Assembly: GCA_002346475.1 (NCBI GenBank)
Contig: DDZV01000034.1
Coordinates: 1-25,009, forward strand
DNA from: Acidobacteria bacterium UBA2999
Lineage (GTDB): Bacteria > Acidobacteriota > Vicinamibacteria > Vicinamibacterales > UBA2999
DNA: 25,009 nucleotides
Direction: 5' to 3'
Of this stretch, positions 15,921-24,389 are shown piece by piece (the stretch's first letter is position 1; each line of letters begins with the position of its first letter). The position numbers were made by a program, and so were the translations under genes. The notes under the pieces were generated by a model. It was given only the letters and a program-made list of their open reading frames with translations. It did no database searches and was not told the origin of the DNA.

Positions 15921-17411
15921 CTATTGTGCAGGTTCTTCTGGAGGTTCCTCACAAGGCCCCTCAGCAACACCACCCAGTGTCCGGAGTAATGCGGCTGTCG
16001 ATGGACGGTTGTACACCATGCCCGCAAACTCATATCCGTCAGCAATCTTGGTCGGAGTCTCACACTTCTTGTCTTTTGGATTGACGTCAGCACCATGGTC
16101 ATACAGAAATTGTGTAACGGTATCGAGCCCCTGAGTTGCCGCTGCATGCATTGCAGTCGTGCCAGACGCATTTGCAGCATTGATATCGTGCCCAAGCTCT
16201 AGAGCTAACTCTATTGCCTCGATTAATCGAGACTCAGGAATGGTTGTTTCAGAATCGACGCGGGCTAGCCCAGCTGCAGCCATTAAAACTGTCGAACCAT
16301 CCTTAGCACCAATCATCGGATCAGCACCAGCGTCCAACAATAGACGCATAATTGGTAGATCGGCCGTCGTTGTCGCCACATAAAACGGCGTAGCACCAAA
16401 CAGATAATTGATTGGAAAAATTGACGCACCAAAACGCGGTGGTGGCATGCCGGTAATCGGAGCATTAATATCTGCGCCAGCGTCCAACAACGACTTGATC
16501 ATGTCCGCTTTGTCATCAAAGGTCGGCAACCCACCTAAAACAGACCATTCAGGGTTGAGCGTCGCAGCTTGAGGTGAAAAAACAAAATTGTAAGTAAAGA
16601 TTGACTCCCACTGCCCAACAACCCAATGAAGCGCTGTATAGCCAGGACCATTCGCATTGGGATCCATGCCAATATCAAGCAGGTATTTGGCAAACGGAAG
16701 ATGCCCACGAATGATCGCCACGTGCAACGCCGTCGTGCCATCTTCAGTTGCGCCTGCAGGATCAGCGCCATTCATAGCCAGGTATTTTGCAGTTTCAATA
16801 TCTCCGAAACGTGCGGCAAAAAGATAAGGACTAAACCCCGATGTGGATGGTGCCTGAACATCTGCACCGTGCTCAACAAGCACCCGCACAACTTCGGTAT
16901 GCTTGTCAGCAATAGCCCACATCAACGCATTCTGTCCCATGTTGGACTCAGTTGCGTTGATATCCGCACCATGATCCAATAACTGCTTCACAATGGCCGT
17001 ATTGCCACCCTGTGCCGCAGTCATGAGGACTGTTTCACCGCTAGGAAAGGCAGCATTAGCATCAGCGCCTGCCTGAAGCAGTTCTTGAACCATTGCCACA
17101 TTGCCATCCTGAGCCGCGAGCCAGAGTGGAGTAGCGCCATAATCATTAGCAGTATTAACATCTGCTTCCGCACCAATAAGTAACTTAGCTGTCTGAAGGT
17201 CACCTCGATACGCTGCCCAATGGAGAGCAGTGGCACCGTCTGGTTGAGCTTCGTTGACATCAACCTGTTGTTCAATCAGTGCCTGTACAGCTGAAAAGTC
17301 ACCCCGCTTGGCAGCATCTACGACACCTTCGTCATTTGCAGCCACCACAGTGGCTATTGCCAAAAATGGAAACAAATAGTAAAGGCGTAACAGTTTCGTT
17401 GCAAAAGCCAT
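15921..17411 (-). CDS. secreted ankyrin-repeat protein (module 2)
   Basis: The start is ATG 17411 with GGAGGAG about 4-5 nt upstream; the frame extends to 17438 without need. The 496-residue product has a signal peptide (LYYLFPFLAIATVVAA) and about eleven ankyrin repeats (DGATALHWAAYRGD, ADVNTANDYGATPLWLAAQDGN). It parallels the ankyrin protein of module 1 along its length, including a non-repeat insert at about 263-337 with the motif MPPPRFGASIF. The C-terminal tail is acidic and Pro-rich (CEEPPEEPAQ). Unlike module 1, it is transcribed away from its di-haem/DUF1552 partners, across a 122-bp divergent region. Confidence 0.9.
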   Translation of the reverse strand: MAFATKLLRLYYLFPFLAIATVVAANDEGVVDAAKRGDFSAVQALIEQQVDVNEAQPDGATALHWAAYRGDLQTAKLLIGAEADVNTANDYGATPLWLAAQDGNVAMVQELLQAGADANAAFPSGETVLMTAAQGGNTAIVKQLLDHGADINATESNMGQNALMWAIADKHTEVVRVLVEHGADVQAPSTSGFSPYLFAARFGDIETAKYLAMNGADPAGATEDGTTALHVAIIRGHLPFAKYLLDIGMDPNANGPGYTALHWVVGQWESIFTYNFVFSPQAATLNPEWSVLGGLPTFDDKADMIKSLLDAGADINAPITGMPPPRFGASIFPINYLFGATPFYVATTTADLPIMRLLLDAGADPMIGAKDGSTVLMAAAGLARVDSETTIPESRLIEAIELALELGHDINAANASGTTAMHAAATQGLDTVTQFLYDHGADVNPKDKKCETPTKIADGYEFAGMVYNRPSTAALLRTLGGVAEGPCEEPPEEPAQ

Positions 17412-17454
17412 TATTCTCCTCCGGCCGTAGCTCATCAATCTATACTCTTCTTGC

Positions 17455-17482
17455 TTGCCATTCTATACTTAGCATGTAGTAT
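17455..17482 (+). promoter_or_regulatory. candidate promoter for di-haem/DUF1552 pair 2
   Basis: TTGCCA (17455-17460) and TAGTAT (17477-17482) are 16 bp apart, giving a leader of about 45 nt to the ATG at 17534. An 8-bp direct repeat TCTATACT (17439-17446 and 17462-17469) lies in the same divergent region. The support is resemblance to consensus only. Confidence 0.3.
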
Positions 17483-17533
17483 CACCACCGGAAAAGATAA
17501 CTTTTAGGGCAAGGAATGTACAGGATTGAAACT

Positions 17534-19939
17534 ATGGCAACGATTTTAAGGACAATTACACTAGCGTTAGGAATGAGCATGGTGTTCACAGCGAACACCT
17601 TCGTACACGCAACAGGCCCACAACAGTCATCTTCATCATCGGTAACAACACAACGGGCTTTAGTTGATAAGTACTGTATCGGTTGTCATAACCAGCGATC
17701 GAATGTTGCTGGGTTACATCTCGACATCCTTGATCTTGAGCGGGTGGATGCCAATGGAGGGACCCTTGAAAAAATGGTGCGCAAGCTTCGGACGGGTGCT
17801 ATGCCGCCTGCTGGCGCTCCAAGGCCAGATGACACTGCGCTGAACGCCCTCGCTGGATGGCTTGAAACTGAACTTGATCATCACGCTTCAATCGTACCTG
17901 ACCCCGGCAGACCAATCGTTCGACGTTTAAATCGAACGGAATATACAAATGCAGTGCGCGATCTATTCGCACTGAACATCGATGGGAAAGCCCTTCTGCC
18001 AACCGACAACTCCGGGTCTGGGTTTGACCACATCGGTGACGTGCTCACAATTTCACCTGCATTGCTTGAGCGGTACCTGATGACTGCTCAAAAAATTGCT
18101 CGACTCGCAGTTGGAGACGAAAGGCAACCTCCTGTCAAAGAAATTCATCAAGTGCCATTCATCATGTTCCAAGAACAACGAATGGATGAAGAGCTCCCGT
18201 TTGGATCGCGAGGCGGCACAGCCTTCAAACATAATTTCCCAGTAGACGGTGAGTACTTTATTAAGATCCGTATGCAACGACCAGCCATGAATAACGGTGT
18301 CCGCGGCGAGGGTCGGGTGAATGATGTTGACCTCAGACTCGACGGGGAACGAGTTGCGTTATTCACAATTGGTGGAGAAGCCCAGAAGCAAGGATTTTTT
18401 GACCAGCCAGTTGAGATTGATACAGGACTTGAAGTTCGTATCCCAGTACAAGCTGGAGAACGGACGGTGTCGGTCGCATTCCAACGTGCTAATTTCCATA
18501 TAGAAGGCGTGGGCCCATCACGCCTGCCACCATCCAGTTTTGGATATTCAAACGCAAGTCATACACACGTTACAAATGGACGTATTGCAATGGGTGTCGA
18601 CACCGTTGAAATCACTGGACCCTTTGAAGCAACAGCGCCAGAAACGACTGCAAGTCGCGAACGCATCTTCGTTTGTACTCCTGCGAATGTACAAGAGGAA
18701 TCTGCGTGTGCACGCTCTATCGCATCCACATTGGCACGTCGCGCATATCGCCGACCGGTAACAGACTCTGAAGTTGATAATTTGCTACAGTTCTACGAAA
18801 GAGCAGACAGTTTCGATGTGGGCATCCGACGAATTATTGAAAAAGTACTTGTTGCCCCGGACTTCTTGTTCAAGGTTGAAACTGACCCAATAGAAGTAAA
18901 AGCTGGCGCGCCGTATCACATAAGCGATTTGGAGCTTGCCTCTCGCCTCTCATTCTTCTTATGGAGCAGTATTCCTGATGAGGAGCTAATCGACCTCGCA
19001 GTCAAAGGTCAGTTACGATCTCCAGCGGTACTGCAAGCACAGGTCAATCGGATGCTCAAAGATGAGCGATCTAGCGCTCTCATTGATAACTTTTTTGGCC
19101 AGTGGCTATTTATCCGAAACATGGATCTAGTCAGGCCTGACCCTAAGGCATATCCGGAATTCGATGAGAGCATGCGGGAAGCCTTTAAAACAGAAACCGA
19201 TCTCTTCCTCCGTAGCCAACTTGCAGAAGATCGGAGTGCACGCGAGTTGTTAACTGCGAACTACACATTTGTGAACGAACAGCTCGCAAAGTTCTATGAC
19301 ATACCCAATGTGGCCGGCGAGCGTTTTCGCCGCGTGGTCTTGGAAGATGATCGGCGTGCAGGGATTTTGGGACAAGGTAGCCTCCTCACCGTCACGTCAT
19401 ATGCCAACCGAACATCACCGGTGAAACGAGGACAGTGGTTGCTCGAAAACCTACTTGGAACACCGCCCCCGCCACCGCCAGCTAATGTGCCACCTTTCCC
19501 AGAAACAACGGAAGATAGTGCACCAAAATCTGTACGTGCAAAAATGGAACAGCACCGAGCGAATCCGGCCTGCTCAGTTTGCCACGCCCAAATTGATCCG
19601 TTGGGCTTTGCGCTTGAGAATTTTAACGGAGTCGGAAGGTGGCGGAGCACTGATGCAAACACGCCTATTGATGCCTCCGGGGCCTTTCCAAACGGGACGA
19701 AGTTTAACGGTCCTGCTGAATTTCGCCAGGCACTTCTTGAAAAAAATGAGTATTCATTTCTGAGTACCCTCGGCGAGAAACTAATGACATACGCGCTAGG
19801 CCGAGGCGTAGAACATGTTGATATGCCAGCAGTGCGGAAGGTTTTAAAAGAAGCGAGTACCGACGATTATCGCTGGTCCTCGCTTATTATGAGTATTATT
19901 ATGAGTGACCCCTTTCAGATGAGGAGAGCTGAGTCATGA
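17534..19939 (+). CDS. secreted di-haem DUF1587/1595/1592/1588/1585 protein (module 2)
   Basis: I prefer ATG 17534 because AGGA lies 8 nt upstream; ATG 17516 also opens the frame, but its AAGGA is only 1 nt away. The 801-residue protein has a signal peptide (LGMSMVFTANTFVHA), a first haem motif CIGCH at 48-52, then DUF1587 (RRLNRTEYTNAVRDLF), a beta-rich region, DUF1595 (ARRAYRRPVTDSEV), DUF1592 (LSFFLWSSIPDEEL), DUF1588 with CSVCH at 680-684 followed by DPLGFALENFN, and DUF1585 (MTYALGRGVEHVD). The layout matches the module 1 protein. Its stop overlaps the DUF1552 ATG by 4 bp. It is probably a periplasmic electron-transfer or oxidative enzyme; the substrate is unknown. Confidence 0.93.
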   Translation: MATILRTITLALGMSMVFTANTFVHATGPQQSSSSSVTTQRALVDKYCIGCHNQRSNVAGLHLDILDLERVDANGGTLEKMVRKLRTGAMPPAGAPRPDDTALNALAGWLETELDHHASIVPDPGRPIVRRLNRTEYTNAVRDLFALNIDGKALLPTDNSGSGFDHIGDVLTISPALLERYLMTAQKIARLAVGDERQPPVKEIHQVPFIMFQEQRMDEELPFGSRGGTAFKHNFPVDGEYFIKIRMQRPAMNNGVRGEGRVNDVDLRLDGERVALFTIGGEAQKQGFFDQPVEIDTGLEVRIPVQAGERTVSVAFQRANFHIEGVGPSRLPPSSFGYSNASHTHVTNGRIAMGVDTVEITGPFEATAPETTASRERIFVCTPANVQEESACARSIASTLARRAYRRPVTDSEVDNLLQFYERADSFDVGIRRIIEKVLVAPDFLFKVETDPIEVKAGAPYHISDLELASRLSFFLWSSIPDEELIDLAVKGQLRSPAVLQAQVNRMLKDERSSALIDNFFGQWLFIRNMDLVRPDPKAYPEFDESMREAFKTETDLFLRSQLAEDRSARELLTANYTFVNEQLAKFYDIPNVAGERFRRVVLEDDRRAGILGQGSLLTVTSYANRTSPVKRGQWLLENLLGTPPPPPPANVPPFPETTEDSAPKSVRAKMEQHRANPACSVCHAQIDPLGFALENFNGVGRWRSTDANTPIDASGAFPNGTKFNGPAEFRQALLEKNEYSFLSTLGEKLMTYALGRGVEHVDMPAVRKVLKEASTDDYRWSSLIMSIIMSDPFQMRRAES

Positions 19940-21327
19940 TCGTCACTAAGAAACATCTTCCCCGTCGTACGGTACTCCGTGGTTTAGGAGCAGCAATCTC
20001 ATTGCCGTTCCTGGATAGTATGGTCCCTGCCCTAACAGCCACGCGACTAACTGCCGCGAATCCACCAAAACGTTTTGGTGCTGTCTACATCGGCATGGGC
20101 ATGAACATGAAACTGTTTACACAGGATACCCAGGAGAGTGTGACGGACCTTGAGATCACCCCAGCGTTGCAACCACTTGCACCATTCAAGGATCGCATGA
20201 CTGTAATTCGTGGCATGGCCATGAAGAATGCTGATACGAGCTCAGGTGGTACAGGCCAGCATTCACGTATTGGAGCCTGCTGGCTAACAGGTCTTCGGCC
20301 CAAGAAAACAGAAGGTGCCGACATGTACGCTGGCAAGTCAATGGACCAGTTCATGGCAGATCAAATCGGCCAAGAAACACAACTGTCCTCCTTAGAGCTT
20401 GCAGTTGAAGCACCAGAACTGCTTGGGTCCTGTGAATTTGGCTACACATGCGCGTATACCTCAACGTTAGCGTGGAAAACACCGACAACACCATTGCCGA
20501 TGGAGATCAATCCTCGGACTGTTTTCGAACGCTTGTTTGGTGCAGGAGACTCGACAGATACACGTGCACGGCTTGCCCAAAATGCGCGAGATCGTAGCAT
20601 CCTCGACGCAGTAACTGACGACATGTCAAACCTGCAGAAACGATTAGGTAAAGGCGACCACGCAAAGCTAAAAGAATATATGCAATCCGTACGTGATATC
20701 GAGCGCCGTATACAACTAGCTGAGAATCAGGCTGAGGTTGAACTTCCGGTTGTTGACAAACCGATGGGTATTCCACCAACGTTTGAAGAACATTCAAAAC
20801 TGCTATTTGACTTACTCACACTCGCCTATCAGACAGATCTCACTCGAGTTGCAACATTTATGCTCGTGCGTGAACTGAGTCTGCGGACCTATCCTGAGAT
20901 TGGCGTGCCCGATCCACATCACCCGCTCTCCCATCACCAGGATAATCCTGAAAAACTGGCGAAGCAGGCTAAACTCAATGTCTTTCATATGGGGCTATTT
21001 GCCCACTTCCTGGAACGGATGGCTGCTACGCCAGACGGCGATGGTTCACTGCTAGACCACACGTTGCTCCTTTACGGATCTGGCATGAGCGATTCGAATC
21101 TCCATTTGCCCAGAACCGTCCCGACATTTGTTATCGGTGGCAAGGAGTACGGGCTTCAGGGTGGCCGGCATCTGCGTGTTGATAGTGGCGCACAGCAGGT
21201 CGTCGGTCAAGTGGCAGATGTCAGAGCTGACGAAGTACCACTCTGCAACTTGCAAATGACGCTCATGGAAAAAATGGGTGTTCACATGGAAGAGTTCGGA
21301 GACAGTAACGGCTACCTTTCAATTTAG
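19936..21327 (+). CDS. Tat-exported DUF1552 protein (module 2)
   Basis: The 463-residue protein has the same leader as its paralogue (KKHLPRRTVLRGLGAAI). It keeps the conserved CEFGYTCAY (Cys166, Cys172), DPHHPLSHH (326-334) and LDHTLLLYGSGMSDSNLH (from residue 373). The ATG overlaps the upstream stop (ATGA, 19936-19939), so translation is coupled. Compared with the module 1 copy it has an insert of about 15 residues after GGRHLRVDSG and lacks the 20-residue C-terminal tail, ending FGDSNGYLSI. A strong terminator follows directly. It probably forms a unit with the di-haem protein; the activity is unknown. Confidence 0.92.
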   Translation: MIVTKKHLPRRTVLRGLGAAISLPFLDSMVPALTATRLTAANPPKRFGAVYIGMGMNMKLFTQDTQESVTDLEITPALQPLAPFKDRMTVIRGMAMKNADTSSGGTGQHSRIGACWLTGLRPKKTEGADMYAGKSMDQFMADQIGQETQLSSLELAVEAPELLGSCEFGYTCAYTSTLAWKTPTTPLPMEINPRTVFERLFGAGDSTDTRARLAQNARDRSILDAVTDDMSNLQKRLGKGDHAKLKEYMQSVRDIERRIQLAENQAEVELPVVDKPMGIPPTFEEHSKLLFDLLTLAYQTDLTRVATFMLVRELSLRTYPEIGVPDPHHPLSHHQDNPEKLAKQAKLNVFHMGLFAHFLERMAATPDGDGSLLDHTLLLYGSGMSDSNLHLPRTVPTFVIGGKEYGLQGGRHLRVDSGAQQVVGQVADVRADEVPLCNLQMTLMEKMGVHMEEFGDSNGYLSI

Positions 21328-21344
21328 CCTAAAAACAACTCTAT

Positions 21345-21388
21345 TACCCCAGCTCGTGTGCGTAACATACGAGCTGGGGTATTTTTTT
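21345..21388 (+). terminator. strong Rho-independent terminator after DUF1552 gene 2
   Basis: TACCCCAGCTCGT (21345-21357) pairs perfectly with ACGAGCTGGGGTA (21369-21381) over an 11-nt loop. A run of seven T (21382-21388) follows. It starts 17 nt past the stop codon and closes the module 2 transcript. Confidence 0.95.
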
Positions 21389-21484
21389 GCTTAACGTTCT
21401 TTCTTCTCCATCCATACTGACCCACGTCTATCCTTTCTCTAACAGGCCGTCCTAGGCTACTTGCGGGAATTACCATAAATGCAC

Positions 21485-21494
21485 AACACGTGTT
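21485..21494. promoter_or_regulatory. palindromic candidate operator upstream of the OsmC-like gene
   Basis: AACACGTGTT is a perfect 10-bp palindrome 40 bp before the ATG. It overlaps the expected -35 position of a TATACT (-10-like) at 21509-21514, whose own -35 is poor. A regulator site is plausible but unproven. Confidence 0.3.
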
Positions 21495-21533
21495 TTGTCT
21501 GACAGTTCTATACTGCCAAAGGAGGAACTCCCG

Positions 21534-21941
21534 ATGGCTAATATCACCGTAACGTTGAAGCAACATGAAGCGACCGCCAGTATCGCTACTATTCGAGACC
21601 ATCAGATTGTTATGGACCGACCAGAAGCAAAAAACGGTAACAATGCTGGACCCATGGGTGGCGAGGCACTCCTCGCGTCGTTGGGTGGTTGTTTCATGAG
21701 TAATCTCAGAGCAGTGATCGTCGCACGGGAAGACGCAATCGTGGATGATATTGCGCTCACAATTACAGCTACATTGGCTGATAATTCGCCACGATATTCT
21801 GCTATTCACATGCAAGTGACAGCGACGGCTGATGTAACACATTTTCAAAAATTAGTAACTATTGCTGAACGTGCATGTATTGTCGCAAATACTCTTCGAG
21901 AAGCTATTGCATTCACTGTTTCCGTCGATGCAACCCGTTAG
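21534..21941 (+). CDS. OsmC/Ohr-family thiol peroxidase-like protein
   Basis: The start is ATG 21534, with GGAGG about 8 nt upstream; an in-frame ATG at 21495 lacks a ribosome site. The 135-residue protein fits the OsmC fold: MDRPEAKNGNNAGPMGGEALLASLGGCFMSNL contains the first redox cysteine and AERACIVANTLRE the second. The family reduces organic hydroperoxides in the cytoplasm using this Cys pair; the substrate range of this member is not evident. It is cytoplasmic, with no signal peptide. It sits between the module 2 terminator and the DUF5916 gene, 31 bp ahead of the latter, and could be cotranscribed with it. Confidence 0.88.
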   Translation: MANITVTLKQHEATASIATIRDHQIVMDRPEAKNGNNAGPMGGEALLASLGGCFMSNLRAVIVAREDAIVDDIALTITATLADNSPRYSAIHMQVTATADVTHFQKLVTIAERACIVANTLREAIAFTVSVDATR

Positions 21942-21972
21942 CACACACCCATAGGTGAGCAACTAAGAATCT

Positions 21973-24288
21973 ATGTCCTCTATCCAACGCGCCATTGTCG
22001 TTACCTGCTTGATCGCACTTGGGTTACCTAACATAGCTCATGGACAACAAGAGGAACTGACTACCGCCATCGATGGTCCCCCACCACCAGTCGCGCCAGC
22101 AACCATCACACGTGATGCGGCTGGGAAAGCTACAGTACGCGCAGTACGACTAACTAGTTCGGTTCAGCTTGACGGCTCATTAGATGAAGGTTTCTACGGG
22201 ACAGTGCCACCAGTTAGTAACTTTTTGCAGCAAACCCCAAACGAAGGCGCCCCTGCAACAGAACTTACAGAAGCTTGGATCTTCTATGACGACCAGAACA
22301 TCTATATCTCAGCACGCGTGTGGGAATCGGCTCCAGAGTCACAGTGGCTTGCCAACGAAATGCAGCGTGATTCATTTCAGTTGCTCAATAACGACTCGTT
22401 CAGCGTGGCCTTTGACACCTACTACGATAGGCGTAACAGTGTCGGCTTTCTGGTAAACCCTATCGGGGGATTTTTCGACTTTGAGGTTACGGATGAAGGT
22501 AACCCCAACCCTGACTGGAATCCCATCTGGGATGTCCGAACCGGGCGATTCAACGAAGGTTGGACTGTCGAAATGGAGATTCCGTTCAAGTCCCTTCGTT
22601 ATCGACCGGGTACATCGCAAGTGTGGGGATTACAGATCGGACGTAATGTCCGCCGGAGAAATGAGTCCACCTATCTCACGCAGGTCCCCATTTCAGCAGG
22701 ACCTGGCCTGCTCCGAGTGTCAGCTGCTGGAACACTGACAGGTATAGAAGTTCCCAAAGATAATCGCACGTTTGAGATCAAGCCCTACGTAATCGGGGCA
22801 CTTGCCACAGACATCAACGCTACTCCAAAAATTTTGAATCAAAGCTCAGGAGATTTTGGCGCTGACGTTAAGTATGGCGTGACACAGAACCTAACACTCG
22901 ACTTTACCTATAACACCGATTTTGCTCAGGTCGAAGTTGATGAACAACAAGTCAATCTCACAAGGTTTAGTTTGTTCTTTCCAGAAAAACGGGAATTCTT
23001 TCTTGAAGGACGCGGAATCTTTGACTTCGGGCAAGGGATTAGAAGAATCAGCGGCAATGGACCCCCTGTGATGCGCCCAGGTGCACCGAGCTTTTTTGGT
23101 GGAGGCGACGTGCCGGTCGTGTTCTTCAGTCGGCGCATTGGACTCAACCAAGGTCGAGCAACACCAATTCTAGGCGGTGCCAGACTCACTGGAAAAATTG
23201 GAAAATTCAGTATTGGGGCACTGAATATCCAGACGGACAACACGGAAGACGTAAACACTGTTGGCACGAATTTTACAGTCTTTCGAATTAAGCGTGACAT
23301 CCTCAGACGAAGTCGCATCGGGGGGATCTTCACTGCTCGATCAGTGTCGACAACTGGTAACGGTTCGAATGAAGCCTACGGTGTCGACGCGTTGTTCTCG
23401 TTTTATGACAACGTCAACTTTAATGGCTACTACGCCCAGACACGAACACCAGGACTTAAGGGCAACGATACAAGTTACCAAGCAGCGTTTAATTATCTTG
23501 GAGACTTGTACGGCTTCACGTTTGATCACCTGCTTGTTGGGGAGCATTTCAATCCTGAGATTGGGTTTCTGCGTCGCGATAATTTTCGGCGCACCTTCAC
23601 GTCAGCACGGTTCAGTCCTCGACCAGTTTCACTTCGTGCGGTACGACAATTCACTGGAGAAGTGAGCCTCGACTACATTGAAAATGGCGCTGGTTTCCTC
23701 GAAACACGACTCGTCAATACGCGCTTCGAAACAGAATTTGAGAACAGTGACCGGTTTAGTATTGATGCACAACAGAGCTACGAGTTTCTTGAAGCACCAT
23801 TCAATGTTGCCTCAGATATCACAATCCCCGTTGGGGGTTATGGGTTTCAAGATGTTTTTGTGGCGTACACCATGGGTCAACAGCGCCGAGTTTCTGGTTC
23901 CTGGACATTCCAACGTGGAGGGTTCTTTAACGGTAATCTGATGGCAGTGGGATATTCCACTGGACGCATTGGCATTACACCCCAACTGTCCGTCGAGCCA
24001 AGCATCTCAATTAATCGTATTAAACTCCCAGAGGGGACATTCACCACACAACTCGCGACTAGTCGAGTTACCTACACGTTTACTCCACGGATGTTTTTCG
24101 GTCTTCTAGTGCAATATAACTCTAGTCGAGATGCACTTAGTCTAAATCTCCGGATGCGGTGGGAATACCAACCGGGCAGTGAACTTTTTGTAGTCTACAA
24201 TGACCAGCGAGACACATCTCTGCGCGGTATGCCTATGCTCGAAAACCGCGCGTTCATCGTAAAATTCACACGGTTATTTCGCTTCTAA
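21973..24288 (+). CDS. DUF5916 outer-membrane protein with N-terminal CBM9-like domain
   Basis: The 771-residue protein has a signal peptide (AIVVTCLIALGLPNIAHG). A carbohydrate-binding family 9-like domain follows at about residues 55-240 (LDGSLDEGFYG, AWIFYDDQNIYISARVWE, VEMEIPFKSLRY). The DUF5916 core has FSLFFPEKREFFLEGRGIF and FFSRRIGL. The second half is rich in alternating strands, and the chain ends KFTRLFRF; a terminal aromatic after a strand is the signature of outer-membrane beta-barrels. The usual length for the family is similar. DUF5916 has no settled function; a role in binding or taking up sugar-containing ligands at the outer membrane is inference. The ribosome site is weak. 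Confidence 0.88.
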   Translation: MSSIQRAIVVTCLIALGLPNIAHGQQEELTTAIDGPPPPVAPATITRDAAGKATVRAVRLTSSVQLDGSLDEGFYGTVPPVSNFLQQTPNEGAPATELTEAWIFYDDQNIYISARVWESAPESQWLANEMQRDSFQLLNNDSFSVAFDTYYDRRNSVGFLVNPIGGFFDFEVTDEGNPNPDWNPIWDVRTGRFNEGWTVEMEIPFKSLRYRPGTSQVWGLQIGRNVRRRNESTYLTQVPISAGPGLLRVSAAGTLTGIEVPKDNRTFEIKPYVIGALATDINATPKILNQSSGDFGADVKYGVTQNLTLDFTYNTDFAQVEVDEQQVNLTRFSLFFPEKREFFLEGRGIFDFGQGIRRISGNGPPVMRPGAPSFFGGGDVPVVFFSRRIGLNQGRATPILGGARLTGKIGKFSIGALNIQTDNTEDVNTVGTNFTVFRIKRDILRRSRIGGIFTARSVSTTGNGSNEAYGVDALFSFYDNVNFNGYYAQTRTPGLKGNDTSYQAAFNYLGDLYGFTFDHLLVGEHFNPEIGFLRRDNFRRTFTSARFSPRPVSLRAVRQFTGEVSLDYIENGAGFLETRLVNTRFETEFENSDRFSIDAQQSYEFLEAPFNVASDITIPVGGYGFQDVFVAYTMGQQRRVSGSWTFQRGGFFNGNLMAVGYSTGRIGITPQLSVEPSISINRIKLPEGTFTTQLATSRVTYTFTPRMFFGLLVQYNSSRDALSLNLRMRWEYQPGSELFVVYNDQRDTSLRGMPMLENRAFIVKFTRLFRF

Positions 24289-24329
24289 GGTTTATTTTTT
24301 TATGTTGCGGGTAGTTGACGCGAAGAATT

Positions 24330-24363
24330 GTCACGTGCTGGCGTGAACAGACCAGCACGTGAC
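24330..24363. terminator. convergent hairpin between the DUF5916 and VOC genes
   Basis: GTCACGTGCTGG (24330-24341) pairs perfectly with CCAGCACGTGAC (24352-24363) around a 10-nt loop, between two genes that converge. A T-run does not follow the stem on either strand, so intrinsic termination is uncertain; a 3'-end stabilising role is possible. Confidence 0.5.
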
Positions 24364-24389
24364 TTGACCAAAAAAATACTCGCTAAAAA

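Noticed and set aside
11797..17411. Ankyrin proteins as host-directed effectors or phage defence
   Set aside because: Both have Sec signal peptides and sit with haem proteins. No secretion-system, toxin or defence gene is nearby, so a periplasmic scaffold is the better reading.
21324..21848. Minus-strand frame of 174 codons opposite the OsmC-like gene
   Set aside because: Its translation is low-complexity, rich in Cys and His, and shows no family features. The opposite strand has a well-supported OsmC gene, so this is a shadow.
23261..23665. Plus-strand frame of 134 codons within the DUF5916 gene
   Set aside because: It is an alternative frame of the same strand inside a well-supported gene, without a start site or domain.
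24330..24363. Hairpin as a canonical intrinsic terminator of the DUF5916 gene
   Set aside because: The perfect 12-bp stem is not followed by a T-run on either strand, so I list it only as a convergent hairpin with moderate confidence.
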